Assembly: GCF_013385175.1 (NCBI RefSeq)
Contig: NZ_JABZEO010000009.1
Span: 1-64,000 of the forward strand
Reading direction: 5' to 3'
DNA from: Allochromatium humboldtianum
GTDB taxonomy: Bacteria; Pseudomonadota; Gammaproteobacteria; Chromatiales; Chromatiaceae
DNA length: 64,000 nt
Shown here one piece after another: positions 51,163 to 60,918 of this stretch; position 1 is the stretch's first letter, and each line of letters begins with the position of its first letter. The notes under the pieces were generated by a model. It was not told the DNA's origin. It did not search any database and saw only the letters and a list, made by a program, of their open reading frames with translations. Position numbers and translations under genes: made by a program.

Positions 51163-53931
51163 TCAACCTGACTTCAAGGCCGCGTGCGCCGCCGCCAGAC
51201 GCGCGATCGGCACGCGCGGACCCGAGCAGCTCACATAGTCCAACCCGGCCTGATGACAGAAGGCGATCGAGGCCGGATGCCCGCCGTGCTCGCCGCAGAT
51301 GCCGACATGCAGATCGGGCTTGACCGCCCGTCCCCAGTCCACCGCCAACTGCATCAGCTTGCCCACGCCCTTCACATCGAGCACGTCGAAGGGATTGTCC
51401 TGCAACAGACCCGATTGATTGTAGAGCGGCAGGAACTTGTTCTCGGCATCCTCACGCGAGAAGGAGAAGGTCGCCTGGGTCAGATCGTTGGTGCCGAAGG
51501 AGAAGAACTCGGCCTCCTCGGCCAGCGAGTCGGCGCGCATACAGGCGCGGACCACCTCGATCATGGTGCCGAACTGGAATCTGACCGGCTTGCCGTAACG
51601 CGCGGCGACCTCGGCATGGATGCTGTCGACATACTCCTTGACCTTGCGCAGCTCCTGCACGGTACAGACCTGCGGCACCTTGATCTGCGGATGGACCTCG
51701 ATGCCCGACTTGGCGCACTCGGCCGCCGCTTCCAGGATGGCGCGCACCTGCATCCGGTAGATCTCGGGGAAGGTCATGCCGAGGCGCACGCCGCGATGAC
51801 CGAGCATGGGATTGGTCTCGTAGAGGGCGCGCACCTTCTTGAGCATCGCCTCCTTCTTGGCGATCGCCTCCTCGACCACGGCCGGATCGACCATGTGACG
51901 CGCGGTCTCGACCTCGCGGCGCAGGCTCTCGGAGGCATGCAGCAGCCCCATCGCCCCGGCCAGCACCGTCACGCCGCGCGCGCTCTGCGCCAGTGCCCGC
52001 AGTTCCGACAACTCGCGTTCGAGCACATGCTCGTCGGGCAGGAACTCGTGGATCGGCGGATCGAGCAGGCGGATGGTGACAGGATGCGGCGACATCACCT
52101 CGAACAGGTCATGGAAGTCCTGACGCTGCAAGGGCAGCAGCCGGTCGAGCGCCTCCTGGCGCGCTTCCGGCGTCTCGGCGACGATCATCTCGATGACGAT
52201 CGGCAAGCGCTCGACGTCGTTGAACATGCGCTCGGTGCGCGCTAGACCGATGCCGACTGCGCCATAGCGGCGCGCGCGCCGTGCGTCGTCCGGGGTGTCG
52301 GCATTGGCCAGCACCTTGAGCTTGGACATTTCGTCGGCCCAGCCGAGCAGGGTGTGCAGCTCGGGCGTGAAGTCCGGTTCCACGGTCGGGATCGCGCCCA
52401 GATAGACCCGACCCGAGGTGCCGTCGATGGTGATGACGTCGCCTTCCTTGAAGCTGGTCAGCCCGACGCGCGCCTCGCGCCGGTCGACGTCGACGCTGAT
52501 GCCCTCGGCACCGGCCACACAGGGTTTGCCCATGCCGCGCGCGACCACGGCCGCGTGCGAGGTCTTGCCGCCGCGCGAGGTCAGGATGGCTTCGGAGGCG
52601 AAGAAGCCGTGGATGTCCTCGGGCTTGGTCTCCTCGCGCACCAGGATGACCTTCAGCCCCTGGCCCTTGCCCAGATGCTCGGCGCGGTCGGCATCGAACA
52701 CCGCGATGCCGGAGGCCGCGCCCGGCGAGGCCGGCAGCCCCTGAGCGACCGCCTCGGCCTTGACGTTGGGGTCCAGACGCGGGAACAGCATCTGTTCCAG
52801 CGACTCGGGCGCGATGCGCAACAGCGCCTGTTCCTTGGTGATGAGTCCTTCGCGTTCCATCTCGACCGAGGTGCGCACCATGGCGACCGTGTTCATCTTG
52901 CCGTTGCGGGTCTGGAGACAGTAGAGCTGACCCTGCTCGATGGTGAACTCGAAGTCCTGGACCTCGTGATAGTGGCTTTCGAGCTTGTCGCGCAGTTCGT
53001 CGAGCTGGTCGGCCAGATCGGGCATCTCGACCTTGAGCCGGTCGAGCGGCTTGGGCGTGCGGATGCCGGCGACCACGTCCTCGCCCTGGGCGTTGACCAG
53101 ATATTCGCCGTAGAGCTTGTTCTCGCCGGTGGCCGGATTGCGGGTGAAGGCCACGCCGGTGGCCGAATCGTCGCCACGGTTGCCGAACACCATGGTCACG
53201 ACATTGACCGCCGTGCCGTTGGCCATGTCCGGGGTGATGTGGAACTGTTTGCGATAGTCGACCGCGCGCTTGCCGGACCAGGAGTTGAAGACGGCCTTGA
53301 TCGCGATCTCGAGCTGCTGATAGGGATCGGTCGGGAAGGGGTGTCCCGTGGCGTCCTCGACCACCTTGAGGAAGCGCTCGCAGGTCTCGCGCAGATCCGT
53401 GGCCGAGAGATCGACGTCCTGCTTGGCGTGGGCGGCCTCCTTGATGGCGGCGAACTCCTTGTCGAAGGCGTCGTCGGGCACGCCGAGCGCGACCTTGCCG
53501 AAGAGCTGGATGAAGCGCCGATAGGCGTCATAACCGAAGCGCGGATCATCGGTGGCACGGATGACGCCCTGCAGGGTCGCGCTGTTGAGGCCCAGGTTGA
53601 GGATGGTGTCCATCATGCCCGGCATCGACATCGCCGATCCCGAGCGCACCGAGACCAGCAGTGGATCGTTCGGGTCGCCGAAGCCCTTGCCGGTCTTCTG
53701 CTCCAGGGCGCGCATCTGCTCATGGACCTGTTCGATCAGGCCGGGCGGCAGGGCGCGCCTGGGTTCGTCGAGATATTCCAGACAGGCTGCCGTGGAGATG
53801 ACGAATCCGGGCGGGACGTTCAGCCCGATCTGGGTCATCTCGCACAGGTTGGCGCCCTTGCCGCCGAGCAGCTTCTTGTCCTTTCCATCGCCGTCCTCGA
53901 ACGCAAAGACATACTGAGTCGTAGTGTCCAT
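51163..53931 (-). CDS. ppdK: Pyruvate, phosphate dikinase
   Basis: The 922-residue enzyme interconverts pyruvate+ATP+Pi and PEP+AMP+PPi. ATG 53931 is chosen for the start MDTTTQYVFAFEDGDGKDKK; the open frame extends further but without family match. Seen: KLLGGKGANLCEMTQIGLNVP near 21, the catalytic His domain LTSRGGKTSHAAVVARGMGK near 447-466, and C-terminal PEP-binding regions (VFEMMSPH-like FEVMSPHPVTIRLLDPP; FGTNDLTQ; GICGEHGGHP). A role in gluconeogenesis or anaerobic glycolysis is expected. Confidence 0.97.
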   Translation of the reverse strand: MDTTTQYVFAFEDGDGKDKKLLGGKGANLCEMTQIGLNVPPGFVISTAACLEYLDEPRRALPPGLIEQVHEQMRALEQKTGKGFGDPNDPLLVSVRSGSAMSMPGMMDTILNLGLNSATLQGVIRATDDPRFGYDAYRRFIQLFGKVALGVPDDAFDKEFAAIKEAAHAKQDVDLSATDLRETCERFLKVVEDATGHPFPTDPYQQLEIAIKAVFNSWSGKRAVDYRKQFHITPDMANGTAVNVVTMVFGNRGDDSATGVAFTRNPATGENKLYGEYLVNAQGEDVVAGIRTPKPLDRLKVEMPDLADQLDELRDKLESHYHEVQDFEFTIEQGQLYCLQTRNGKMNTVAMVRTSVEMEREGLITKEQALLRIAPESLEQMLFPRLDPNVKAEAVAQGLPASPGAASGIAVFDADRAEHLGKGQGLKVILVREETKPEDIHGFFASEAILTSRGGKTSHAAVVARGMGKPCVAGAEGISVDVDRREARVGLTSFKEGDVITIDGTSGRVYLGAIPTVEPDFTPELHTLLGWADEMSKLKVLANADTPDDARRARRYGAVGIGLARTERMFNDVERLPIVIEMIVAETPEARQEALDRLLPLQRQDFHDLFEVMSPHPVTIRLLDPPIHEFLPDEHVLERELSELRALAQSARGVTVLAGAMGLLHASESLRREVETARHMVDPAVVEEAIAKKEAMLKKVRALYETNPMLGHRGVRLGMTFPEIYRMQVRAILEAAAECAKSGIEVHPQIKVPQVCTVQELRKVKEYVDSIHAEVAARYGKPVRFQFGTMIEVVRACMRADSLAEEAEFFSFGTNDLTQATFSFSREDAENKFLPLYNQSGLLQDNPFDVLDVKGVGKLMQLAVDWGRAVKPDLHVGICGEHGGHPASIAFCHQAGLDYVSCSGPRVPIARLAAAHAALKSG

Positions 53932-54071
53932 CGATGGGGTCCGCCTCTTCTCTTTGGTTGGTGTGATGGGTCTGGCGCTCCGGGTGACATGCTGCCATAT
54001 CCGAAGCGACCGGGGTATCTCGGATTTTTTACGCAATCCGATGGATCATCGACCAGGCGTCAATCATGGAA

Positions 54072-55205
54072 TCAATGACATGACGGCACACCTCGTAGAC
54101 GCCGACTCAGCCGTTTGAGCCAAAAGGTCTCGGGCAGCAGCAGGAGATGCACGAACACCAGGATCGCAAACTGATACCAGAGACTGCCGAGCCATTGCGG
54201 CGTGACCCCGGTGGCCATCCAGCTCTCGGCGAGGCGTTGCAGGTTGAAGAAGCTGAAATAGGCCAGCAACGCCAGCAGCACGCGCCCGGTGGCGCGTCGG
54301 CGCGGCGAGGGATCGACCAGAGGAATGGCCAGCAGCACCAGGGTCAGGATGGACAGCGGAGCGGACAGCCGATGTTCCAGCTCCACGCGATCGGCCGGAT
54401 CGTCGGAACGCATCAGATCCGGTGTCGGGATGGTGGCACGCTTGTTAGAGGCGCGTTGAGTCGGCCCCTCGCCGGCGAGTCTCAATTCGTATTGCTCGAA
54501 GTCGCTGATCAGATAGGCCCCGGAGCCAGCCCGGCCATCGAAACGATGGCCCTTATTCAGTGTAACGAGGTGATCTCCGGTCGCGTCCTCGATGCGATGC
54601 CGGCCCGACTCGCTCACCACCAGGCGCGTTCTGTCGCCTCGCCGATCGAGGACGAAGACGTCGCCGAGCGCCTTGCGCTGGTCGATCTCGCCGATGTAGA
54701 CCACGACCTCGCCGCGCTGCTCGACGTAGAAACGTCCCGGCTGGAGTCCGGCGATCTGGGCCGCCTGTTCCTTCTGCTGGAGCCGGATCTCCTGGATGCC
54801 GGCGGCGGCGTGCGGCTTGAGATCGAGCGCGATCCAGCCGGTGACGAGCGCCACCGGCACGGCCAGGATCAGGAAGGTGCGATAGAGCCGCGGCGGCCCT
54901 ACGCCGCAGGCCTGCATGGCGATCAGTTCGCTGTCGCGCGAGAGGCGCGCCAGTGTCACCAGGATCGCCAGGAAGAAGGCCGGGGGCAGCAGGGTGGAGA
55001 CATCGCGCTGGATCTGGAGGCTCAGATAGCGAAAGACCACGTCCACGCCCAGACCGCCGAGGTTCACCTCCTCCAGGGTGCGCAGGAACATCAGGCTGGC
55101 GAGGATCAGCACCAGCACCAGCACGATGGACAGGAAGACCTTGGCGGCTTCACGCAGCAGATAGCGATCGATCAGGCCGAGCATGGGGCTTCGGGTACCG
55201 ATCAT
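54072..55205 (-). CDS. lptF: LPS export permease LptF
   Basis: A 377-residue membrane protein of the YjgP/YjgQ family. LGLIDRYLLREAAKVFLSIV and following TM helices lie at the N-terminus; TLARLSRDSELIAMQACGVG near 83-102 is the family signature. A central periplasmic beta-jellyroll region (about 130-265) is followed by three C-terminal helices. The periplasmic part (VSESGRHRIEDATGDHLVTL) and length fit LptF better than LptG. It helps LptB pull LPS from the inner membrane. The start ATG 55205 overlaps the pepN stop (ATGA). Unusually, no lptG gene is next to it. Confidence 0.88.
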   Translation of the reverse strand: MIGTRSPMLGLIDRYLLREAAKVFLSIVLVLVLILASLMFLRTLEEVNLGGLGVDVVFRYLSLQIQRDVSTLLPPAFFLAILVTLARLSRDSELIAMQACGVGPPRLYRTFLILAVPVALVTGWIALDLKPHAAAGIQEIRLQQKEQAAQIAGLQPGRFYVEQRGEVVVYIGEIDQRKALGDVFVLDRRGDRTRLVVSESGRHRIEDATGDHLVTLNKGHRFDGRAGSGAYLISDFEQYELRLAGEGPTQRASNKRATIPTPDLMRSDDPADRVELEHRLSAPLSILTLVLLAIPLVDPSPRRRATGRVLLALLAYFSFFNLQRLAESWMATGVTPQWLGSLWYQFAILVFVHLLLLPETFWLKRLSRRLRGVPSCH

Positions 55206-57838
55206 GCCAGCGCCTTGGAGACGACCTCGAAGACGTCGGACGACAGCTCAGAACGCCCCAGCACGCGCTCCAGTTCGGCCCGCATCAGCGTCTGACGCTC
55301 CGAGTCGAACCGGCGCCAGCGCACCAGCGGCTTGAGCAGCCGCGCGGCCAGCAACGGATTGACCGGGTCGAGTTCCAGCACCCGATCGACCAGGAAGTGA
55401 TAGCCGGCCCCGTCGGCGGCATGGAAGCGCACCTGATTGACGTTGCTGAAGGTGCTGACCAGGGCGCGCACGCGGTTGGGGTTGCGCGCGCTGTAGTCCG
55501 GGTGCTTCAGGAGCGCCATCACCCGTTCCAGGGCATCCGGGCGCGGGGCCGAGGCCTGGACCGAGAACCACTTGTCGAGCACCAGCGACTCGCCCGCCCA
55601 ACGCCGATGGAAGGCGTCGAGTGCGGCGTCCGCTTCAGCCCCGCCCTGCTCGGCTAGCAGTCGCAGGGCGGCCATGACGTCGGTCATGTTGTGCGCGGCC
55701 TCGAGCTGGGCGTGACAGAGCGCCAGCCCCTCCTCGTCCCCGGCACGCATCAGATAGGCCAGCGCCAGATTCTTGAGCGCCCGCCGGCCGATCGCCTCGG
55801 GACTGAAGACATAGTCGCCAGTCTCGGCGTTGGCGTGATAGACGGCGAGCAGATCGTCACGCAGCCGCTCGCCGATATGTTGCGTCAGCTGACGATGGGC
55901 GCGATGGAGTCCGTCGACATCGATCACCGTCATGCGATCACTCAGATAGGTCTCGCTCGGCAGGCTCAGCACCTCGGCGAGCAGCGCCCGATCGGCGCTC
56001 ATGTCGCACAGGGCACGCCGGCAGGCGGCGATGTAGTCCTCGGGGATGGGATGCGCGACATCGTTCGTCAGGGCCAGCAGCAGACGCTCGTGCAGCGTTT
56101 GAGCCGCATCCCAGCGGTTGAAGCCGTCGCTGTCGTGGGCCATGAGGAACATCCGGTCGGCGTCGCTCAGATCGTCATGCACCCGCACCGGCGCCGAGAA
56201 GCCGCGCAGCAGCGAGGGCACCGGGCGTTCGCTCAGACCGGTGAACGTGAATCGATGCTCGGGTTCAGTCAGCTCCAGCAGGCGCGTGCCGAGCGCCGGG
56301 GGGGCGGACTCGCCCGCCAGCCACACCGGCAGGTCGCGCCCATCGGCGCCGAGCAGTCCGATAGCCAAGGGGATATGGAAGGGCTGTTTGATCGGCTGAC
56401 CCGGCGTCGCCGGCGTCTGCTGGCACACGCTCAGGGTGTAGGCGCCGGCCGTCGCGTCGTACTCGCCCCGGATGTGCAGCTCGGGCGTGCCGGCCTGCTC
56501 GTACCAGCGCCGGAACTGGGTCAGATCACGCCCGCTCGCGCCCTCCATGCAGCGCACGAAGTCCTCGGTGGTCACGGCCTGGCCATCGTGGCGCTCGAAA
56601 TAGAGATCGGTCGCACGTCGGAAGGTCTCGGGACCGAGCAACGCGGCCTGCATCCGTACCACCTCGGCGCCCTTGTCATAGACGGTGGTGGTGTAGAAGT
56701 TGTTGATCTCGATATAGGAATCGGGGCGCACCGGATGAGCCAGCGGCCCGGCGTCCTCGGGGAACTGATGGGCGCGCAGCGTCCGCACATCGCGGATGCG
56801 CTTGACGGCGCGCGAGCCGACATCGGACGTGAACTCCTGATCGCGATAGACGGTGAAGCCTTCCTTCAGACTCAACTGGAACCAGTCGCGGCAGGTGATG
56901 CGGTTGCCGGTCCAGTTGTGGAAATACTCGTGCGCGATGACGCTCTCGATGCCGTCGAAATCGGCGTCGGTCGCCGTGTCGGGACGGGCGAGCACGAACT
57001 TGTCGTTGAAGACGTTGAGTCCCTTGTTCTCCATCGCGCCCATGTTGAAGTGGCTGACGGCGACGATCATGTAGATGTCCAGGTCGTACTCGCGCCCGAA
57101 ACGCTCCTCGTCCCAGCGCATCGCCTTCTTGAGCGAGCGCATGGCGTGAGCGCCCTTGTCGAGATTGTGCGGCTCGACGAAGATCTGGAGCTTCACGTTC
57201 CGTCCCGAGGCCGTGACGAAGCCGTCCTCGATCACACTCAGGTCACCGGCGACCAGGGCGAACAGATAGCTCGGCTTCGGGAAGGGATCTTCCCAGGTGA
57301 CGCTGTGGCGTCCGTCGGGGAGTTCAGCGCGTGCGACCGGGTTGCCGTTGGACAGGAGTACAGGAAAGCGCGTCCGGTCGGCAATGAGCGTGGTGGTGTA
57401 GCGCGCCATCACGTCCGGGCGGTCGAGGAAATAGGTGATGCGCCGAAAACCCTCGGCCTCGCACTGGGTGCACAGCAGATCGCCGGACTGATAGAGCCCT
57501 TCGAGCGCCGTGTTGAGGCCGGGGTGGATCTCGACCCAAGTCTCCAGCGTGAAACGATCGGGCACCCGATGCAGAGTCAGCCCCTCGCCGTCGACCCGAT
57601 ACTCGGCGGGCGTCAGGACGTGCCCATCGATGGCTACCTGCGTCAGTTTCAGGTGCTCGCCATGCAGACGCAGATGGCCATCGCCACGGGTCGCCGCCGG
57701 ATTACGCCGCAGCGCCAGCCGCGCTTCGACGCGCGTGCACTCGGGATCGAGTTCGAAGCGCAGCTCCACCCGATCGATCAGGAACTCGGGCGGACGATAG
57801 TCCTTGAGATGGATGGGATGCGGGGTTTCGCGATACAT
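55202..57838 (-). CDS. pepN: Aminopeptidase N (M1 family)
   Basis: The 878-residue protein has the M1 exopeptidase motif GAMENKGLNVFND near 268-280, the zinc-binding VIAHEYFHNWTGNR near 300-313 (HExxH variant HEYFH) and KEGFTVYRDQEF near 324 with the third ligand glutamate. Length and C-terminal helical domain agree with proteobacterial PepN (E. coli 870). It trims N-terminal residues from peptides in the cytoplasm. Head of a two-gene unit with lptF. Confidence 0.97.
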   Translation of the reverse strand: MYRETPHPIHLKDYRPPEFLIDRVELRFELDPECTRVEARLALRRNPAATRGDGHLRLHGEHLKLTQVAIDGHVLTPAEYRVDGEGLTLHRVPDRFTLETWVEIHPGLNTALEGLYQSGDLLCTQCEAEGFRRITYFLDRPDVMARYTTTLIADRTRFPVLLSNGNPVARAELPDGRHSVTWEDPFPKPSYLFALVAGDLSVIEDGFVTASGRNVKLQIFVEPHNLDKGAHAMRSLKKAMRWDEERFGREYDLDIYMIVAVSHFNMGAMENKGLNVFNDKFVLARPDTATDADFDGIESVIAHEYFHNWTGNRITCRDWFQLSLKEGFTVYRDQEFTSDVGSRAVKRIRDVRTLRAHQFPEDAGPLAHPVRPDSYIEINNFYTTTVYDKGAEVVRMQAALLGPETFRRATDLYFERHDGQAVTTEDFVRCMEGASGRDLTQFRRWYEQAGTPELHIRGEYDATAGAYTLSVCQQTPATPGQPIKQPFHIPLAIGLLGADGRDLPVWLAGESAPPALGTRLLELTEPEHRFTFTGLSERPVPSLLRGFSAPVRVHDDLSDADRMFLMAHDSDGFNRWDAAQTLHERLLLALTNDVAHPIPEDYIAACRRALCDMSADRALLAEVLSLPSETYLSDRMTVIDVDGLHRAHRQLTQHIGERLRDDLLAVYHANAETGDYVFSPEAIGRRALKNLALAYLMRAGDEEGLALCHAQLEAAHNMTDVMAALRLLAEQGGAEADAALDAFHRRWAGESLVLDKWFSVQASAPRPDALERVMALLKHPDYSARNPNRVRALVSTFSNVNQVRFHAADGAGYHFLVDRVLELDPVNPLLAARLLKPLVRWRRFDSERQTLMRAELERVLGRSELSSDVFEVVSKALA

Positions 57839-57948
57839 GGTGCAACCTGAGCGTCTGAGAGGGAAGTGTGAACGACACGACTTGACTGAAGCGGAGCCAG
57901 GGGTGAAGCTCGCACACCAAGGTCAATCTTCGCAATAGTTCGGAAACC

Positions 57949-58207
57949 ATGCCACAGGTCACTGTCTACACGACCCAAACCTGCCCCTACTGCGACCGCG
58001 CGCGGCGTCTGCTCAAGCGCAAGGGCGTCGACTTCGCCGAGATCCCGGTCGATCACGACCGCGCACGCATGGCCGAGATGGTCGAGCGCAGCGGCCGGCA
58101 CACGGTGCCGCAGATCTTCATCGACGACTTCCACGTCGGCGGCTATGACGACATGGCGTTGCTCGACATGGAGGGCGAACTCGACGAACGCCTCGGACTC
58201 GACACCG

Positions 58208-58215
<8 letters not shown>
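57949..58215 (+). CDS. grxC: Glutaredoxin 3
   Basis: An 88-residue thioredoxin-fold protein with the active site QTCPYCDRARRLL near 10-22 (dithiol CPYC), the cis-proline loop HTVPQIFIDD near 51-60 and the GSH-binding GGYDD near 64-68. It reduces disulfides and glutathione mixed disulfides. Its 3' end overlaps hslR by 8 bp, so the two are translationally linked. Divergent from pepN with a 110-bp gap. Confidence 0.94.
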
Positions 58216-58624
<409 letters not shown>

Positions 58625-58644
58625 GCCGGAGCAGGGGGCGCGCC

Positions 58645-59097
58645 ATGGACAACGACGCCTTCCGCGACACCTACCGCGCCGTCAACGAGCGTTTCTGTCC
58701 CTATGAAAAGACCATCCTGACCGGCAACGGCGGCTGTTCGCTGGCGCGCAAGTTCTGCATCGCCGAGCGCGAAGGGGTGCAGTGCGACTCGGCCCAGGCG
58801 CAGGCCGACTGTCTGGCCCTGCTCGAAGCCCTGAGACGCCAGGCCCGCTTCGCGCTCAAGTCGACCGACACCCACAGCGCCCTGCCCCACAACAAGGCCA
58901 TGCGCATCCAGGTCGGCGGACTGCGCGGACTGTGCGCGGTCTTGGAGCCGGACGCTGACGTCCCCAGCTACATTGATGACATCAGCGCCACGGTAGCGGC
59001 GTCGATCCGGGAGTTCGGCACACTCGACGCCCTGCCCTACTCGCTCATCCTGCGCGAGATCGCGCACTATCAGCCACGCAAACGTCAGGGGCGGTGA
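58645..59097 (+). CDS. Unknown protein with an N-terminal four-cysteine cluster
   Basis: A 150-residue soluble protein. Five cysteines in the first half, C18, C31, C38, C47 and C56 (RFCPYEKTILTGNGGCSLAR, then KFCIAEREGVQCD, DCLALLEAL), could hold a metal or Fe-S cluster. The rest is helical (SYIDDISATVAASIREFG). No known domain can be named. It follows hslR by 20 bp in the same direction as an SDR gene. A redox-linked role is conceivable, given the glutaredoxin neighbour, but is only an inference. Confidence 0.75.
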   Translation: MDNDAFRDTYRAVNERFCPYEKTILTGNGGCSLARKFCIAEREGVQCDSAQAQADCLALLEALRRQARFALKSTDTHSALPHNKAMRIQVGGLRGLCAVLEPDADVPSYIDDISATVAASIREFGTLDALPYSLILREIAHYQPRKRQGR

Positions 59098-59103
59098 AGC
59101 TCG

Positions 59104-59961
59104 ATGAAGACAGCACTCGTCACAGGCGCCAATTCCGGTCTGGGCCGCGCCATCGCTCGCGGGTTGGCCGCCGCCGGCTGGCGCGTGGGTCTGGTCGCAC
59201 GGGATCGGGCGCGCGGCGAAGCGGCCCTGGCCGAGATCCGCTCCGCCACCGGCAATACACATCTGCAACTCTTCGTCGCCGATCTGGCCAGTCAGGCCGA
59301 AGTGCGCGCCCTGGCCGAATCCGTGCTGCAACACTTCGACGCCCTGCATCTGCTGGTCAACAACGCCGGCACGGCCTTTCGTGAGCGGTGCCTGACCCCG
59401 GACGGGATCGAACGCGCCCTGGCCGTCAATCATCTGGCGCCTTTCCTGCTGACTCACCGGCTGCTCGACCGCCTCACCGCCAGCGCACCGGCACAGATCA
59501 TCAACGTCGGCACGCGCATGAACACCGCGATTGATCTCGACGACTGGAACTGGGAGCGGCGTCCCTATCGGATGATGGCGGCCTATGGTCAATCCAAGCT
59601 CGGCAACCTGCATTTCACCTTCGAGCTGGCGCGACGGCTCGCGGGTACGGGCGTGCGGGTCAACTGTGTCTTTCCAGGCGTCTTCCGCTCCAATCTCGGC
59701 GGCACGGATGGCGCTCAGGGGCTGTTCTGGCGGCTGGTCGACCGGCTGATCGGATGGGCGCTGCCCACACCCGAACGCGCCGCACGGGGCATACTGCGGC
59801 TGGCCGTCGACGACTCCTTGGCGCAGGTCGCCGGCGCCTATCTCTGGAATGGGCGGCCGATCCAGACGCCGGCCCAGGCACGCGATCCCGAACTGAACCG
59901 GCGTGTCTGGACGCTGAGTCTGGCGGCCACGGGACTTGGAGACACATCAAGCCACCAGTGA
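59104..59961 (+). CDS. Short-chain dehydrogenase/reductase
   Basis: A 285-residue SDR enzyme with the NAD(P)-binding TGANSGLGRAIARGLA near 7-22, NNAGTAF near 88-94, and the catalytic YGQSKLGN near 163-170 (YxxxK). The overall pattern resembles retinol dehydrogenase-like SDRs. Substrate unknown. It starts 6 bp after the preceding gene and its end overlaps the convergent EF-hand gene by 15 bp. Confidence 0.9.
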   Translation: MKTALVTGANSGLGRAIARGLAAAGWRVGLVARDRARGEAALAEIRSATGNTHLQLFVADLASQAEVRALAESVLQHFDALHLLVNNAGTAFRERCLTPDGIERALAVNHLAPFLLTHRLLDRLTASAPAQIINVGTRMNTAIDLDDWNWERRPYRMMAAYGQSKLGNLHFTFELARRLAGTGVRVNCVFPGVFRSNLGGTDGAQGLFWRLVDRLIGWALPTPERAARGILRLAVDDSLAQVAGAYLWNGRPIQTPAQARDPELNRRVWTLSLAATGLGDTSSHQ

Positions 59962-60543
59962 GAGCGACTCGCTGGATTCGCTGGAGCGATAGGACGAGCC
60001 ATAGGCGTCCATGAGCTGCATGACGCGCCGCATCACGAACAGATCGGGCCGGGTGGACTGTTCACGGCTGACGGACTCAGCAGAGGCTGTCGCGGCGGCT
60101 TCTGTGGCCTGCTGCGCCTCGGCCTCCTCGTCGGCGAGCTGACTGTTGAACGTCTGCGCAAACTTCATCGCCTCGGCGCCCAGCACCTCGGCACGCCCTT
60201 GCAGAAACGAGAGACTGTCGGTCAGCGAGCGCATCCCCTCGGTGAGATCGTCCGAACTGACCTTGCCGTCGCCATCCATGTCGAGCGCGGCAACCACATC
60301 CTCGACGCCTGGAAGCGTCAAGTTTTCGTCGGATTCATCCTCTGACTCACCCAGACCCAGCGCGGTGAAGGCCGTTTCGAAGTCTTCGGCATCGAGATAG
60401 CCCTTGCCCTCGGTGTCCAGATTGGAAAAGACCCGTTCCAGGGTCTGGGTGCGTTCCTGGTAGTCGCGGGTGATGGCGCTCGACGCTCCATAGAGCTTGG
60501 AGCCGATGTCGCCAAGGCCGCTCGTGATCGTGCTGATACTCAT
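59947..60543 (-). CDS. EF-hand domain protein
   Basis: The 198-residue protein has an EF-hand pair: a first loop DTEGKGYLDAEDF near 44-56 and a second, canonical DMDGDGKVSSDDL near 88-100 (Asp/Asn at positions 1, 3, 5 and acid at 12). A helical region with long Ala/Glu stretches and a Ser-rich C-terminus follow. No signal peptide is evident. Calcium binding is likely; the target is unknown. Palindromes lie upstream (60590-60608 and 60683-60696). Confidence 0.88.
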   Translation of the reverse strand: MSISTITSGLGDIGSKLYGASSAITRDYQERTQTLERVFSNLDTEGKGYLDAEDFETAFTALGLGESEDESDENLTLPGVEDVVAALDMDGDGKVSSDDLTEGMRSLTDSLSFLQGRAEVLGAEAMKFAQTFNSQLADEEAEAQQATEAAATASAESVSREQSTRPDLFVMRRVMQLMDAYGSSYRSSESSESLSLVA

Positions 60544-60918
60544 CTTGTCAAACTCCCGACGGCTGAGGGTACAGGATCGCCCAGGGAGCGATGATCGAAA
60601 CGATCATCCGACTCCGGGCGGCTCGTATCCCATGGCAGCAAGCGTCGGGCCAGTTTGCACAGGCGCCGCCTGCGATCGAGATGTGAACGGGTTCACGGTT
60701 CTCACTCATCGGCCTACCGGCTCCTTCGAGTGTTGTGAACGGCGTCATCACGAACAGCGGTCTGGACTGTTAAAAAGACGGGCATGGACATGCGATTCAG
60801 GCGGACCTCCCTTGGACAGCCTCGACCGGAACCGAAGAACATGCCGCAACACCATCCTTTTCGCTCAGTGCGTCAATCCCGTTCGCGACAGATCAACGCC
60901 ATGGCCGGGGAATCCGCG
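60544..60918. other. 375-bp intergenic region with two palindromes
   Basis: GATGATCG-AAA-CGATCATC at 60590-60608 and GTGAAC-GG-GTTCAC at 60683-60696 are perfect palindromes between the divergent EF-hand and cpdA genes. A further TTGTGAACGG lies near 60734. The region probably carries both promoters; an in-frame extension of the cpdA frame back to 60784 has no family similarity. Confidence 0.6.
60590..60608. promoter_or_regulatory. Perfect 19-bp palindrome, operator-like
   Basis: GATGATCGAAACGATCATC lies about 45 bp upstream of the EF-hand gene's ATG on the minus strand, a suitable position for a repressor or activator site. The regulator is unknown. Confidence 0.45.

Noticed and set aside
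52354-54078. Long plus-strand open frame opposite ppdK
   Set aside because: Antisense shadow of a conserved enzyme gene; composition (Asp/Glu/His/Arg/Gly-rich) is that of reverse-complement codons.
55691-57850. 719-codon plus-strand open frame opposite pepN
   Set aside because: Antisense shadow; pepN motifs on the other strand are complete and no domain is visible in this frame.
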